A stretch of DNA of 64,000 nt from Ehretia macrophylla (Eukaryota > Streptophyta > Magnoliopsida > Boraginales > Ehretiaceae), in assembly GCA_037974665.1 (NCBI GenBank), contig CM075780.1, positions 56,027,594 through 56,091,593 of the forward strand, written 5' to 3'. Position 1 is the first letter of the stretch; every line of letters starts with the position of its first letter. The position numbers and the translations under genes were made by a program. Shown here piece by piece: positions 22,046-33,383 of this stretch. The notes beneath the pieces were generated by a model. It did no database searches. It had not been told where the DNA came from and saw only the letters and a list, made by a program, of their open reading frames with translations.

Positions 22046-23276
22046 CTGGCGATGGGGCAACAAGAAGCATCGAGAGTTTGCCAACTAAAAAGCAAAAACG
22101 CGATATAGGATGCAACTTGGTAAACAAATTAGCAAGTTGCATGGAAAAGGAAAAAAAAAAAAAAAGGCAAAGTAATAGTGCTATGCTGAAGGTGATGACG
22201 AGTGAGATGACAATCAATTTCGATGTGCTTGGTTTGCTCATGGAAGACATAGTTGTGAGCAATCTGAATAGCACTCTTGTTATCATAATACATGGGAATG
22301 GGATTCGAAAAAGAAACTCCTATATCTGCAAGTAACCAACGTAACCAAACTATCTCGTAGTAGTCAATGTCGTGACACGATATTCAGATTCATTGGAAGA
22401 TCTGGATACAATAGCTTGTTTCTTACTCTTCCAAGAAATAAGAAAGTCACCCAAAAATATACAAAAACCAGTGACAGACTTGCGATCAATAGGATCACTA
22501 GCCCAATCAGCATCAGAGTATGTAAGCAGCTCCAAAGATGAGGTGGATGGAAGTAAAAGAATCTGAAAGAGAATGCCTTAAAGGTACCGCAAAATACAAA
22601 GAGTAGCAGCCCAATGAACTGTTGTAGGGGAAGCAATAAATTAACTAACAACATGAACATCATAGGCAATGTCTGGACGAGTAATTGTAAGATAAAACAA
22701 ACTACCAAAAATAGTACGATATAAAGTAGGATCGGACAAGGAGGTATCATCTGAAGAAGAATAACCAACATTAAGCTCTGGAAGAGTATCAACTGTCTTA
22801 GTATTAGTGAGGTGAGCACACTCAAGAATTTCAGTTGTGTACTTAGATTGAGAGAAAAGATAACCTTTCAGAGAAAATGCTACTTCAATACCTAAAAAGT
22901 AGCGCAAAGGACCCCAATCCTTCATTTCAAATTGATGAGATAATTCTAACTTTAACACTGCAATCCCACCAATATCATGACCAGTAATAATCATGCCATC
23001 AACATATAATGAAAGTAGAATACGACCTGTAGTAGTATTCCTTATAAAGAGAGCTGAATCATGAGCACTAGGACAAAAACCAAGAGAGGTAATAACAATA
23101 GAGAATTTCTCAAACCAGGCTCGAGGCACTTGTTTGAGACCATATAAAGCTTTTTTCAGCTTGCAAACTTCTCAAGGATTATGAGAAATACCAGGAGGGG
23201 GAGTCATGTAGACTTCTTCTTGAAGATCAACATTCAAGAAGGCATTTTTACATTTATCTGAGTGAGATGCCATTGG
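22046..23276 (-). pseudogene. Copia reverse transcriptase (C-terminal part) and RNase H, broken
   Basis: The frame at 23129-22641 is the copia RT core (segments 'ALFI', '[10 protein letters not shown]' and '[12 protein letters not shown]'). The usual catalytic Tyr-Val-Asp-Asp reads Tyr-Val-Asp-Gly, so a metal-binding aspartate is lost. It continues, after a shift, into RNase H at 22535-22350 with 'YSDADWASDP' and 'SWKSKKQAIVSRSS', and then the C-terminal zone (HIEID-like and 'QLANLFTK') near 22286-22060, broken by an A-run at 22149-22166. The enzyme would copy element RNA into DNA in virus-like particles; this copy cannot. At 23276 it is cut by the solo LTR; RT resumes at 26639. Confidence 0.88.
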
Positions 23277-26200
23277 TGTGAAGCACCGTACACATCCATG
23301 CATTTATTTATATGAGTTTATCAGTATTCAATGTGCATTTGTATTATCTTACTTGCATTCATGGACTCTTATGTGTATTTACATCATTTTTCGTTCATTT
23401 GAGTGTTTTAGATAAATATCTTTTAATACTTTGTATATTTTAATTATTACTTAGTATGTGCAATAGAAATAAGATAGGAATAAGATAGAAATGAGTTAGA
23501 AATTAAGTTAAAATCATAGGAGTAAGATAGAATAACTTTTGGAGTAACTTCGCTAACATTAGAAAACTTTGGGGCCAAATTACAATTATCTAAACTTTGT
23601 CTTGGAGACAAATTAAACTAACTAGGACTAAGATTGACTTATAAACTACACTTGAGTCACACGGCTATAAGAAGAAAAGAAAAGGAAAAGTTTTGCAAAG
23701 CTAGAAAGCACTTGGGGTGAATAGTAAAACTTATAAACTTTTGGGGTCCAATTTGGAATTAAACCTGCACCAATTGGGGAAGAGTTAGGTAGCAAATTAT
23801 ATATGGTTGGAAATCTCTACGAGTCTAGTTTTTAATGCATCAAACCGTTCATAAATTGGAGGTTTCTAGAAGAAGTTATGGTCATTTTCGTAAAATGTCG
23901 TAGAGCTATTTTGTTACACGAGTTTGACCGAACCTTTGACCTTTTGATTTACCTACTAGAAGATTTGACTTAACCTTTTACCCAATTACCTTAGATATTC
24001 TTCTACCTAACTTGGATAAAAATAAAAATGATTGGGGGACAAAAGGGAGGCCATAGCAGGCCATAGGAGGGAAAAAGAAAGAAAAAGAAATATCGCTTTA
24101 GCCAAAAGTAGGAGGAAAACATGGATGAATTTGCGGAAAGTTGTCTTCTTGTCCCTCAAGTTGACTTGTTTTTTAGTAAATTAGAATCTTCCTCTTCTTC
24201 TTCTCCATCTCCCACATTTGATCATGCACACACACACAAAAGGTTAATTCAAAGCAAGAAACTAGTAGAGGAAAGAATAACTACTTGGTCATAGCTAGGA
24301 GGAAGAAGGAGGACTTGGTGTTCAACTCAACTTGCGTGGTTCTTGCAAATCTTATCACTCTTCTATCATTCTTAGCATCTATCTTCATTAAGATGAGGGA
24401 TTTTGCAAAACTTGAGATTTATGAAATATAAATGCATATTTATGATTTGTGATTATAGATTATGCATTTGCTAGATAAACTAATGGTTAAATGTTATTGG
24501 AATCATGCTTGTTCATGCTTGTATAAAAAACTATCACTGATGAAACTTGAGGTTTCTTGAGGAGTTTTAATGCATTCTAGCCATGTAAATATGCTTAAAT
24601 TATGCTTATAAACATTGCTTGAGGTTGCTAGAGCTTGTAGTCATTGTTTTTATGAATGTAGAAGCTAAACATGCAAGAATTTCGGAATAGCTTTTTTGGA
24701 CAGATTCGGGCAATTGGGAAATGTTGGTTCGTTTGAATGGTTAAATAATTTTAGAAACCTTTAAAAAAATTCCAGGTTACGCTAGACTCATAGAGGAACA
24801 ATTCTTGTGTTGAACAGATTATGAGAAAAAATCATTTTAATGTTCAAAAACACTCATTTTAGTAGGTTACGAGAATTTTTTTGAAACTGGACAGCTTACT
24901 GCCTTGGTTTTCTTTTGCATTGTAAAAATAGTAAACGAACTCAAAATTGAACAAAAATTTCAAAGGAGATAGATTAGGCAATTAGGAACAAACTTAGTGT
25001 TTTGTAAAAAGACAGATTCTTACGTTTAAACTCTCTGAACTTGCCATTTCCGAAATGACTCAAGAATAACATGTAATCTGGATAGTTTAGCATAGTTGTA
25101 CTAATTTGGTTATAACTCAGTCAATTTAGCTCGGAGTTGAGCTCTGTTTGATTCAAGGATTATATGCACTCGAAGAGATTTAATTCTATACTAAAATCAC
25201 ATTATTTAGAGTTCAAGAGAATAGGTAACTAAGTTAGCAAAGTTGGGCTATTGCAGTAACATCGAAATTATCTTAAGCTAACTAGTTAATTGCTAATGTC
25301 AATTCTGGTTGTTTAAATGATTAAGTTGCAAGTTCTTATTATTGTGTGATGTTATTAAATGACTTTTAAATGTGTAAAGATACTTGAGGAATTGTTAACG
25401 CGAAATATGTTGAATAGTTATTCGTTAACTCGTTTAAAATGTTATAAACATGCGAGTATATGAATATGTGAATTTGATGCCAAGTGATTTGCTATAGTAT
25501 GTGTATTTAAATGTGTTATGAATATGAGATAGTATATGAGGGGTTGCAACCACCTGGTCTTAAGCCTCTTGCTTGGGAACATTACTACCCTCGGAGAGTT
25601 GGCCCTCATGCTTGGGCACAATGCTACCTTCAGAGAGTTATCCCTCCCGCTTGGGCACATTGCTACATTCGGAGAGTTAGGAAAATGATGTGATGCGAAA
25701 ACAATGCTACCCTCAGAGTCTTTTCTCTTGCTTGGGCACATTGTTACTCTTGGAAAAGTTAATGAAAATGATGCAATGTGAAGGAGTAAGCTATTCTTAC
25801 TTAATATGTGATATATGATGCGTATATGTATATTCAAACTGTTTCTTGATTACAGGTATTACGTGCACTGCATTCAAGGGTTTCCAAATGATTTGCAAAC
25901 AGGAAAAAATGTATTCGAAAACCCTTCCCAAATTTCCCTCTCGCTGAGCTTTGGTACCGGATAAGCTCACCCTCTTTTGGTTCCCCTTTTCAGGCGTAAG
26001 TGAGCCGGAGTATGATATTTGGTGATTGTGTGCTAAGGAAAAATATGTTCATGGTTTTAAACCCTAGTTATGAAGTTTGTATAATACGTGATATTTGAAT
26101 TAATGTAATAGTTAGATGTCGTACTTATATATATGTTTTTGGTTATATAAATGATATATGATTTACCTTGGAATTAGATTGTCGTTTTAATATGTGTTGG

Positions 26201-26638
26201 GCAAATTATAATATGTTGTTGGAAGTTGAAGTTGAAAAGTTGTAGTGAAGGATTTGGAGTTGTGGTTTGTGGCTTTTCTGTTTACAGATTAAAACTGCAA
26301 TATCCAATATACAGCCGTTGTGCTACCCGATTTTAGAGGAAACTAATAATAGGCTAAAAATTTGACTAAGTATGGATCGGTAATTAAATCAACTAAGCCA
26401 CAACCAGATTTTAGTCCCTCGACTAAGGTAATTGAAATTTAGGAATTGAAAAATAATGATTAAATAGTTTCAAAATTTTGAATTGTGATTAATAGTGCTC
26501 AGGCTATTGAAATTGTGCCTTAGCGGACTTAGGCAGAACGATAGTCTTACGCCCGTAGCTTCACAATCCCAGGAATGTTTATGGTTTTATTATGGTATCA
26601 GAGATTGTATTAGCGATTGAAAAATTGGGGTCGTGACA
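23277..26638 (+). mobile_element. Solo LTR inserted in the copia reverse transcriptase
   Basis: A 3362-bp insertion starts TGTGAAGCACCG and ends AAATTGGGGTCGTGACA, flanked by attgg on both sides (23272-23276 and 26639-26643). It has no gag or pol. The gacagcttactgcc zone (24891) and the 'gcttggg..gagagtt' repeats match parts of the LTR remnant at 35161-36492/46395-47419. By comparison with the gypsy LTRs the orientation is plus. A primer-binding-like tggtatcagag lies 46 bp inside the right end. Confidence 0.88.
25570..25768 (+). repeat. 39-bp minisatellite inside the solo LTR
   Basis: Units start at 25570, 25609 and 25648 with a consensus 'tgcttgggcacattgctacc' plus 'ctcggagagttggccctc'. A degraded further copy follows an interruption at about 25680-25730. 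The related LTR remnant carries one such unit near 46548-46585. Confidence 0.75.
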
Positions 26639-27488
26639 ATTGGCGAACAGAAGAAACAACAATGAGGGTACAAACAGTAGTCATTTTTGCAACAGGAGCA
26701 AAAGTTTCCTCATAATCCATACATACTGTTGGGAAAAACCCTGGGCAACCAATCTAGCTTTATATCGTTCAACTGATCCATTAGACTTGGTTTTGATCTT
26801 GTAGACCTAATGAGAGCCAATTGTACTTTTACCAGGAGGCAAAGGTACCAAGTCCTACGTATTAGTCTTATGCAAAGCAAAGAGTTCCTCAGCCATAGCC
26901 TGCTGCCAAAGAGGATCAAACACTGTCTTCTTACAGGACGAAGGCTCAGAAATACTATGAATTGAAGCTAGAAATAAAGAAAAAGAATTTGAATGAAAGG
27001 AATAATCATAATCTGGAAGGTAGGTAGACTTACAATTACGTTGTGGATAGCGAAGAAGAGGATCCTTAATCACCAGAAGTGGTTGGGTGTCCGTAAGAAG
27101 GGAGGGAGTATCAGGGAACAATGTACCAATATCTACAAAACTAACAGTCCTATCCCTAGGAGAAGAATGCAAAGGAAATGGGGGTAACAGGATCACAAGT
27201 ATGAGACGCAGAAGAAGCATCAATGTCCTTAGTACAGGGAACTCGAGAAGATAAACTATTAGTATTATCAAAAAAAGGGTCAATATGAATGAGATCAAAT
27301 TTTATCAAGTGATGAGTACTAGCAGGAATCGAAAAGAAAAGAATATGCTCAAGAAATAGGACATGACGAGATACATATAATTTCTGGGTAGTTAGGTCAA
27401 AACAACGATATCCTTTTTGACCCTCATTATATCCAAGAAAAACACAAATAATAGAGCATGATGATAACTTGTTACGATCTACATGAGG
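26639..27488 (-). pseudogene. Copia integrase tail and reverse transcriptase N-terminal part, broken
   Basis: From the solo LTR upward the minus strand encodes, in shifting frames, the start of copia RT: 'ETFAPVAK'-like and 'WVYKIK'-like segments near 26640-26830 and the 'DPLWQQAMAEELFALHKTNT' segment near 26855-26915. Before it comes the serine-rich integrase-RT linker (to about 27300) and the integrase tail ('VFLGYNEGQKGYRCFD'-like, near 27380-27450). Many frameshifts and stops. It joins the RT part at 23276 once the solo LTR is removed. Confidence 0.8.
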
Positions 27489-28283
27489 TCAAAAAAAAAA
27501 ACAAGTACAACCAAAGACTCTCAATGTAGAATAATCAAGAGCATGCCCAGACAACATTTCAAATGGAAACAAACTTGAAGAATGAGATGATGGGATCTTA
27601 TTAATTAAATTGACAGCAGTAAGAACTGCTTCTCCCCAAAATTCACTTGGAACAAAAGTAGATAAAAGAAGGGAATGAACAGTTTCAATAATGTACCGAT
27701 GTTTTCTTTCAACAACCTCATTTTGTTGAGGAGTATTAGTACATGAAGTTTGGTGAATAGTGCCATCTAAAGCAAGCAACTCACATAATTCATTAGAGGT
27801 GTACTCCCCACCCAAATCATGCCTAAAACATTTGATTATGATAGAATATTGAGTCCTAACAAGAGCTCGAAAGACACGATAAATATCTAAAAAATTTGAA
27901 CGGTGTTTCATAAGATAAACCCAACAATAACAAGTGTAATCATCAATGAACGAAACATAATATCGAGACCCCCTTTTAGTATCAACAGGGGAAGGTCCCC
28001 ATGCATCAAAATGAACTAAGTCAAACGGTGCATGAGAAGAAGAAATGTTAAGATTAAAAGGTAAAGCAGAAAACTTTGCTAGTTTACAACCACTACAATC
28101 AGAAATATCATGAGTTTGCAAATCTCCTAATGCTCCTGTAGATGCTAAATATTTTAAGCGAGAAGTTAAAACATGACCAAGGCGAGAATGCCATAAATAA
28201 AACTTAGAAGAAGAAGAATTTAATTGAAATGATGATAAATCAACACTAGAAGTAACGACAATTGGTACTCTTAGCATGTCCAA
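27489..28283 (-). pseudogene. Copia integrase (264-codon open stretch)
   Basis: The GAG-pre-integrase zinc finger shows His32, His37, Cys63 and Cys66 (HHCC). The catalytic core has Asp93 in 'HFDAWGP', Asp156 in 'RHDLGGEY' and Glu192 in 'QQNEVVERKHR'; the D-35-E spacing is exact. This enzyme would insert the cDNA copy into the host genome. The frame is the longest intact copia piece here. It starts after a break from the protease frame (28319-28792) and ends at an A-rich run near 27490, so no polyprotein can be made. Confidence 0.9.
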
Positions 28284-28318
28284 AATATATAGTCCCCCCT
28301 ACCTATGGCCTGTCCCAA

Positions 28319-29313
28319 TCAGCTTCTTGGATTGCAAATCCTGACATGACAAGAAGTAGAAGAGAATGAAACTGAATAACCAGAATCCCATAATTGACTA
28401 ACAGAAATAAGATTCAATGTAAGATTAAGAACGTGGTAAACATTAAAAAGAGACAAATAAGGTGTAACAACAGAACCAATACCTATTAATGGCATAGGAG
28501 TACCATCAACAGTTATAATAGATACAGATGATTTAGGATATAAAGCAACAAAAGATGACATACGATGAGAAGCTCCAAAGTCCAAGATCAAGATGGATGA
28601 AGACTTACCTGAAGAGCTAGGGGATGACAAACCTATTGGAGATGAAGTAGACTTAGCATGTGGTTGTGTAGCAAAGAACTTCTGAAATTGCTCAACAAAG
28701 GTAGCCATTGTGGGTTTAGAAGACGAAGAGTCTCCAAAACCAAACAAGTCTGATGATGGTGCAACTACTGCAGTATTAGACTGATGAGTCAAATAAGCTA
28801 GTTGTTGTGATTTATTGCCAAATTTCCGTGGTGGACGTTGATGTTGATGTTGTTATTGAGTTCTATTCAACAATTTAGGACACTAAGCTTTCCAATGACC
28901 TTTTTTCTTATAAAAACGACATTCATCATTGGTAGATGAGAAGTAAGGCTTGTTATGAGAATTGGCATTTGGTTTTGAAGAAACTGCAAAAACTGATGGA
29001 CTAGGTACAAAGATAATCCATTTTCCTGCATGAGACTTAAATCAGATCTCCTCAGCCAATATTTTACTGACCACTGAATCAACAAAAAGAAGTGGGCTAT
29101 GATGCAAAATTGTCCCTCGAAGTCCCTCAAAATCATCACGTAATGCCATTAAAAATTGAACCAATCATTGTTATTCTCTGTGAGCAATATATGGAGCACA
29201 CGCTCATAACTCTGGTGATTCTATGAGAGCCAACTGATCCCAAAGATCCGTCATTGTAGAATAAAACTCTTGAATACTCATATTTTTATGCTAAAGAGCT
29301 CGAATATTAGATT
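28319..29313 (-). pseudogene. Copia gag C-terminal part and protease
   Basis: The gag part (29313 to about 28800) has a UBN2-like segment ('SIQEFYS' and 'LWDQL'-like, near 29230-29290) and a decayed CCHC knuckle ('CRFYKKKGHWKA', near 28880-28925) whose second cysteine is a tyrosine. The frame 28792-28319 follows, with a Ser-rich linker and the protease motif Asp71-Phe-Gly-Ala-Ser-His; the usual motif is Asp-Ser-Gly-Ala-Ser. Both changes predict loss of function. At 29313 the gypsy derivative interrupts the reading; gag resumes at 34747. Confidence 0.82.
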
Positions 29314-29318
29314 CTAAT

Positions 29319-31804
29319 AGTCACGCCCCAACACGACCCCACTTATCATCAAGTCAGGATGCGTCGAAATTTTGGCATTATAACATCCGTAATATGGACA
29401 ACAGAACCCTAAACCGGTTCAACTTCAAACAACCACAACTAACAACCATTTCACCGAAACCACAAGACAACCAATACATTTCATATTTCAACCAACCAAC
29501 ATTAAAACAAAGTATAATGCTTTCGTCTTAACCATTCAAGACAAACCATAATATACATATTCAAAATAGATTACTAAGCTAGCTTATCAACATATACATA
29601 TCCAAAAAAAAGACTATATAAGCTAGCATTATACAAACTACTAAAGTAAGTAAACTAAACATTACATACTTCAAGTCTTTCATACATTCAACATAGACAT
29701 AACATAAAGACTACATGTGAGACATCGAAGCAAGCAAATCAAGCCTCAGGCTTGCCCACATTATCTGGCGGCACATATTCCATATACCCTAAATCTGGTT
29801 CACCTGAAAGGGTAGAAAAGAGGAGTGAGCTAACCATCATCTAGCTCAGAAAGGGTAACATAGGAGACTTTGAAAACATTTTCATGAAAACCACTTTTCC
29901 AAACACACTTGGAAACCATGATGCACAATATAAACAACAAGTATAAATAACTCAGGAAATACAAGTAAATAATCACATATCAAGGATACACTCGTTCTAT
30001 TGATGTCGTTTTTCTACCACCAAATACGAATACTTTCCCATTCACCAAATGTACTCCAGAAGTACACCAACTAAGACCCAAACCCCATTGAGCTCTTCGT
30101 CCATACAGGGTAGGGATTAGATCATCGATAACTGTGTCATCGCCTGACAAGCCCTATGATGCCCAGTGCGACATAAGTTACCGTGTTTGGTTTAAAGGTT
30201 GCAACCCTTCGCGACACTTCATATTAACATTTTCGTTAACATTCACATATTCACATACAAGCACTTAAGACAAGTAAGGGAGTCAACAAAGTAGGTTGAT
30301 TCCCGATGACATTTATACTCAATATGCAATTAACATGTTAAACACATTAACATCTTTACCAGTTCTAACAACACTTTTGATAATCAAAGAAGCTAAATCA
30401 ACACTTTTACAATTCTAGCAACATATAAAGCAATTATAACAACATACAATGCATTAATACCATTATACCCTACACTAAACCTCACTTAGGATAAAACCAA
30501 CCTAGCATGCTACCAAAACATTTCCAAGGCAGCCTAAAGGTCACCAACTTCAACATTTAGTACTCAACACTTAGAAAACACTTAAAACACACTAGTTAGA
30601 TGATAAAATAGGATATCCAAACTCAACACACACTTCAACATTTAACCAACCCCGAGCTTACTTAACACCAACTCAAGTTCCAACCACACAATCAATGCAA
30701 AACAACTTAAAACAACACTCAATTATTTCAAAGTAACATAACCCCAACTTTCTAACAACATAACTCAAAATTTAACAACCAAACAACCCCTGAACCTTCT
30801 CCTATCACTTAACCACTAAAGCAAGCACCTAAACCGCCTCGAGGACAACTCAAAAGACATCCAAAACAAGCCCAACAAGCCCGACAACCCATTGCATAGG
30901 CGGCTGGAATTTTCAGCCAACAAACCACTCAACTTTTTACCATTTTTGTATTATAACCTTGCCATTCTATGTTATACAAGTGCACTCAAGCGTATACAAC
31001 TCACATACAAGCAACGAAACACAAATTAACCACAAACTTTAACTAAAAACTCAATAAACAACATTAATAATAAAACTATAACAATCTACCATTTAAATTA
31101 ACTAAAATCACACTATGTTAGTCTACAACACATTTCTAACGATAATCACAAGCTATTATAACTATACAACAACTATATATGCAATTTCAAAACTTTGACA
31201 TAAACTTTAATTTTAAGATCTAGTTTTTCCCTCACCTTTGATGCAAACTAAGGTTAGAAATAGGTAGAACACAAGTAGAGTAGGAAAAATCAAGCTTTGA
31301 ATGGAAGGATTTGGCTTTGAATCAAGACTTTTTCTTCAAAAATTGATTGAAAACCTAGAAAATACTATTCATTTTCTTCCCCAATGTGCACGGCTATGTG
31401 TGTGTGTTTTTGTGGTATTTTTGGCTGATTTTTGTATGTATATAATGTTAAATGCAAAGTCAAAGCAAGAAATAAGGTCAAAGTTGGCTAAAAATATGTT
31501 TTTAAAAGACAAAAGTCTAAATTAGCCTTTGTTTTTTTATTCTAACTTCAATTATGCTATTGTAGAATTATTTTAGATGACAAAGTAGTTATTTAGGCAT
31601 ATTATTTCATATAATTAAAGTATAATGCATAGTTTTATCAAAGAAGATGAAAAGTCATCAAAAATGCTAATCAAATAACTTTAAAATGCACATTTAATTT
31701 AATATCATTTAGTAAATCACACATATGCATATATATAAATTCAAATAACATATAAACAAGTGAAAACACATAATTTCACATAAAGGAAAATTTGGGGTCT
31801 CACA
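29319..31804 (-). repeat. 3' LTR of the gag-only gypsy derivative
   Basis: A 2486-bp LTR. Its first base on the plus strand is mutated (AG in place of the usual TG). It aligns with 33384-34741, which has lost about 1.1 kb of its middle. Confidence 0.85.
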
Positions 31805-31817
31805 TCCTCCCCCCCTT
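31805..31817 (-). promoter_or_regulatory. Polypurine tract of the gag-only derivative
   Basis: On the minus strand 'aagggggggagga' abuts the 3' LTR. The neighbouring 'acgcaatt' text is shared with both other gypsy elements. Confidence 0.65.
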
Positions 31818-31869
31818 AAAACAATTGCGTTCTTGTAATTCTTACTTTTATCTTGAGCCTGATGATCAA

Positions 31870-33110
31870 TGGTATAGGCTCTGGTCTGAACACGAGGTTG
31901 TGAAGGCGCGATATCTGCTAGTCTACCCTGATTACCCCTAACTGCTGATTGCCCCTGACCACTATTAAACTTTGGGCACTCATTTTCCCTGTGTTGATTG
32001 CTTCCATACCCTGTTTATCTGTCAGACTTCTTCCAATAGTTGGCCTCCATATGGGCCATCTTGTTGCAAAAAGCACAAAGTGGAATATTAAAAGCAGCAT
32101 TACCTCCTATAGAGCTCTGAGCTATTGAATCAACTAGACCATTCTGTTGGAACCTCATACTAGCTGGTTTACTCTGGCCTTGAGTCTAGGTCTGCCCTGA
32201 CTGAGTCCTCACAGATTTCTGCCTATACTGCCCCTATGATTGACTGGGAATGGGCTTTAACTGACTCGGAGGCTAGAAGGATTGTTGCTGATCATTTGAC
32301 TGGATGTGGGGTTCATAATACCTTTGTTGATCCTGGGACGAGAAATATCGCTACTGACTCTAGCTTTGAGGTTGAAACGACCTTTTGTTCAGTTGACTTG
32401 ACTCGGCCCGATCTATCTTCTACTTTTCAATCCTACTAGTTGCATTTAGAGCTTGACTGTACGTATCAAACTCTAACGGAGCCATGAAGTCCTGGATCTC
32501 TGATCTTAATCCCCGAATGAACCTTCGAGTCTTCATCTCTTGATCCTGCACAAACATCGGAGCATAACGAGACAACCTATTAAAGTTGGCCTCGTATTGA
32601 ACTACAGTAGTGTTACCCTGTTGGAGTGACATGAACTCCTCCTCTCTGTGCTCCCGAGCAATCTTCGGGACATAGTTGACTTTGAATTCCCGAAGAAAGT
32701 TGTCCCATAGGTAAGGAGTTTCTTGGGCCTCCCACCTCAACTTAATTGTACGCCACCATTGCTCTGCGTTATTATCAAGTAGAAATACGACAAACGACAC
32801 CTTCTTCTCATCAGTGTAGTCGAGGGTATCATATATCTTTTCAATCCTGCTCAACCAAGCCTCAACTTTCTCGTCGTTAGGCTCTCCCAGAAACCTCAGT
32901 GGACTGTAACTCAAGAACTCCCATAACAAGCTACCCCTAGTATAGCCACCGACTGCATTATGACCACAGTTGTTGTTACCTTGAATATGCTGCCCCTGAG
33001 CAGCCTGCCCTGCCAACTGACCTATAATTGGATCCCGACCCAGTGCCTAATTCCCCTGTTCCACATCTTCCTTACGGGGTCTACCACAGGTGTTTGGACG
33101 ACCAACTATC
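31870..33110 (-). pseudogene. Gypsy (chromovirus) gag, broken
   Basis: The open stretch 33016-32420 is the retrotransposon gag core, with the conserved 'WLSRIEKIYD', 'AEQWWRTIK', 'NFLREFKVNYVP' and 'MSLQQGN' segments, here for capsid assembly. A basic start (near 33110) is separated by a stop. A decayed zinc knuckle (Cys-Ala-Phe-Cys...His) lies near 32040-32085, followed by a second cysteine-histidine cluster ('ECPKFNSGQG') near 31935-31985. No protease or later domain follows; gag runs almost straight to the polypurine tract. Confidence 0.85.
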
Positions 33111-33366
33111 TTACTACCAAAGAGTTAGCCATAGGTTATAACATATAGATAGGATATAAGCAGTTAATAGCATATAGGAAACAAGATTCATGTAAGGCAC
33201 ATAGATCACGAAAGCAAGTTAGTCACATAAGCAAGTTAGTAACATAAAGCACATTGATCACTTTTGATTCACTTAACACTTAGTGCATTCATTTACTCTT
33301 CCAAGACAAATTCATGTTAGGACCTCTACCCACATTCCGAGGATACCCTGACTTATAAGCAATCAT

Positions 33367-33378
33367 GCTTTGATACCA
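33367..33378 (-). promoter_or_regulatory. Primer-binding site, initiator tRNA-Met type
   Basis: TGGTATCAAAGC on the minus strand, 5 bp inside the 5' LTR edge; it differs in one base from the usual tRNA-iMet complement. Confidence 0.8.
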
Positions 33379-33383
33379 CGAAA

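Noticed and set aside
22364..22825. 153-codon leucine/phenylalanine-rich minus-strand frame, like a membrane protein
   Set aside because: It is a shifted frame over the copia RT and RNase H region, whose true frames give recognisable motifs.
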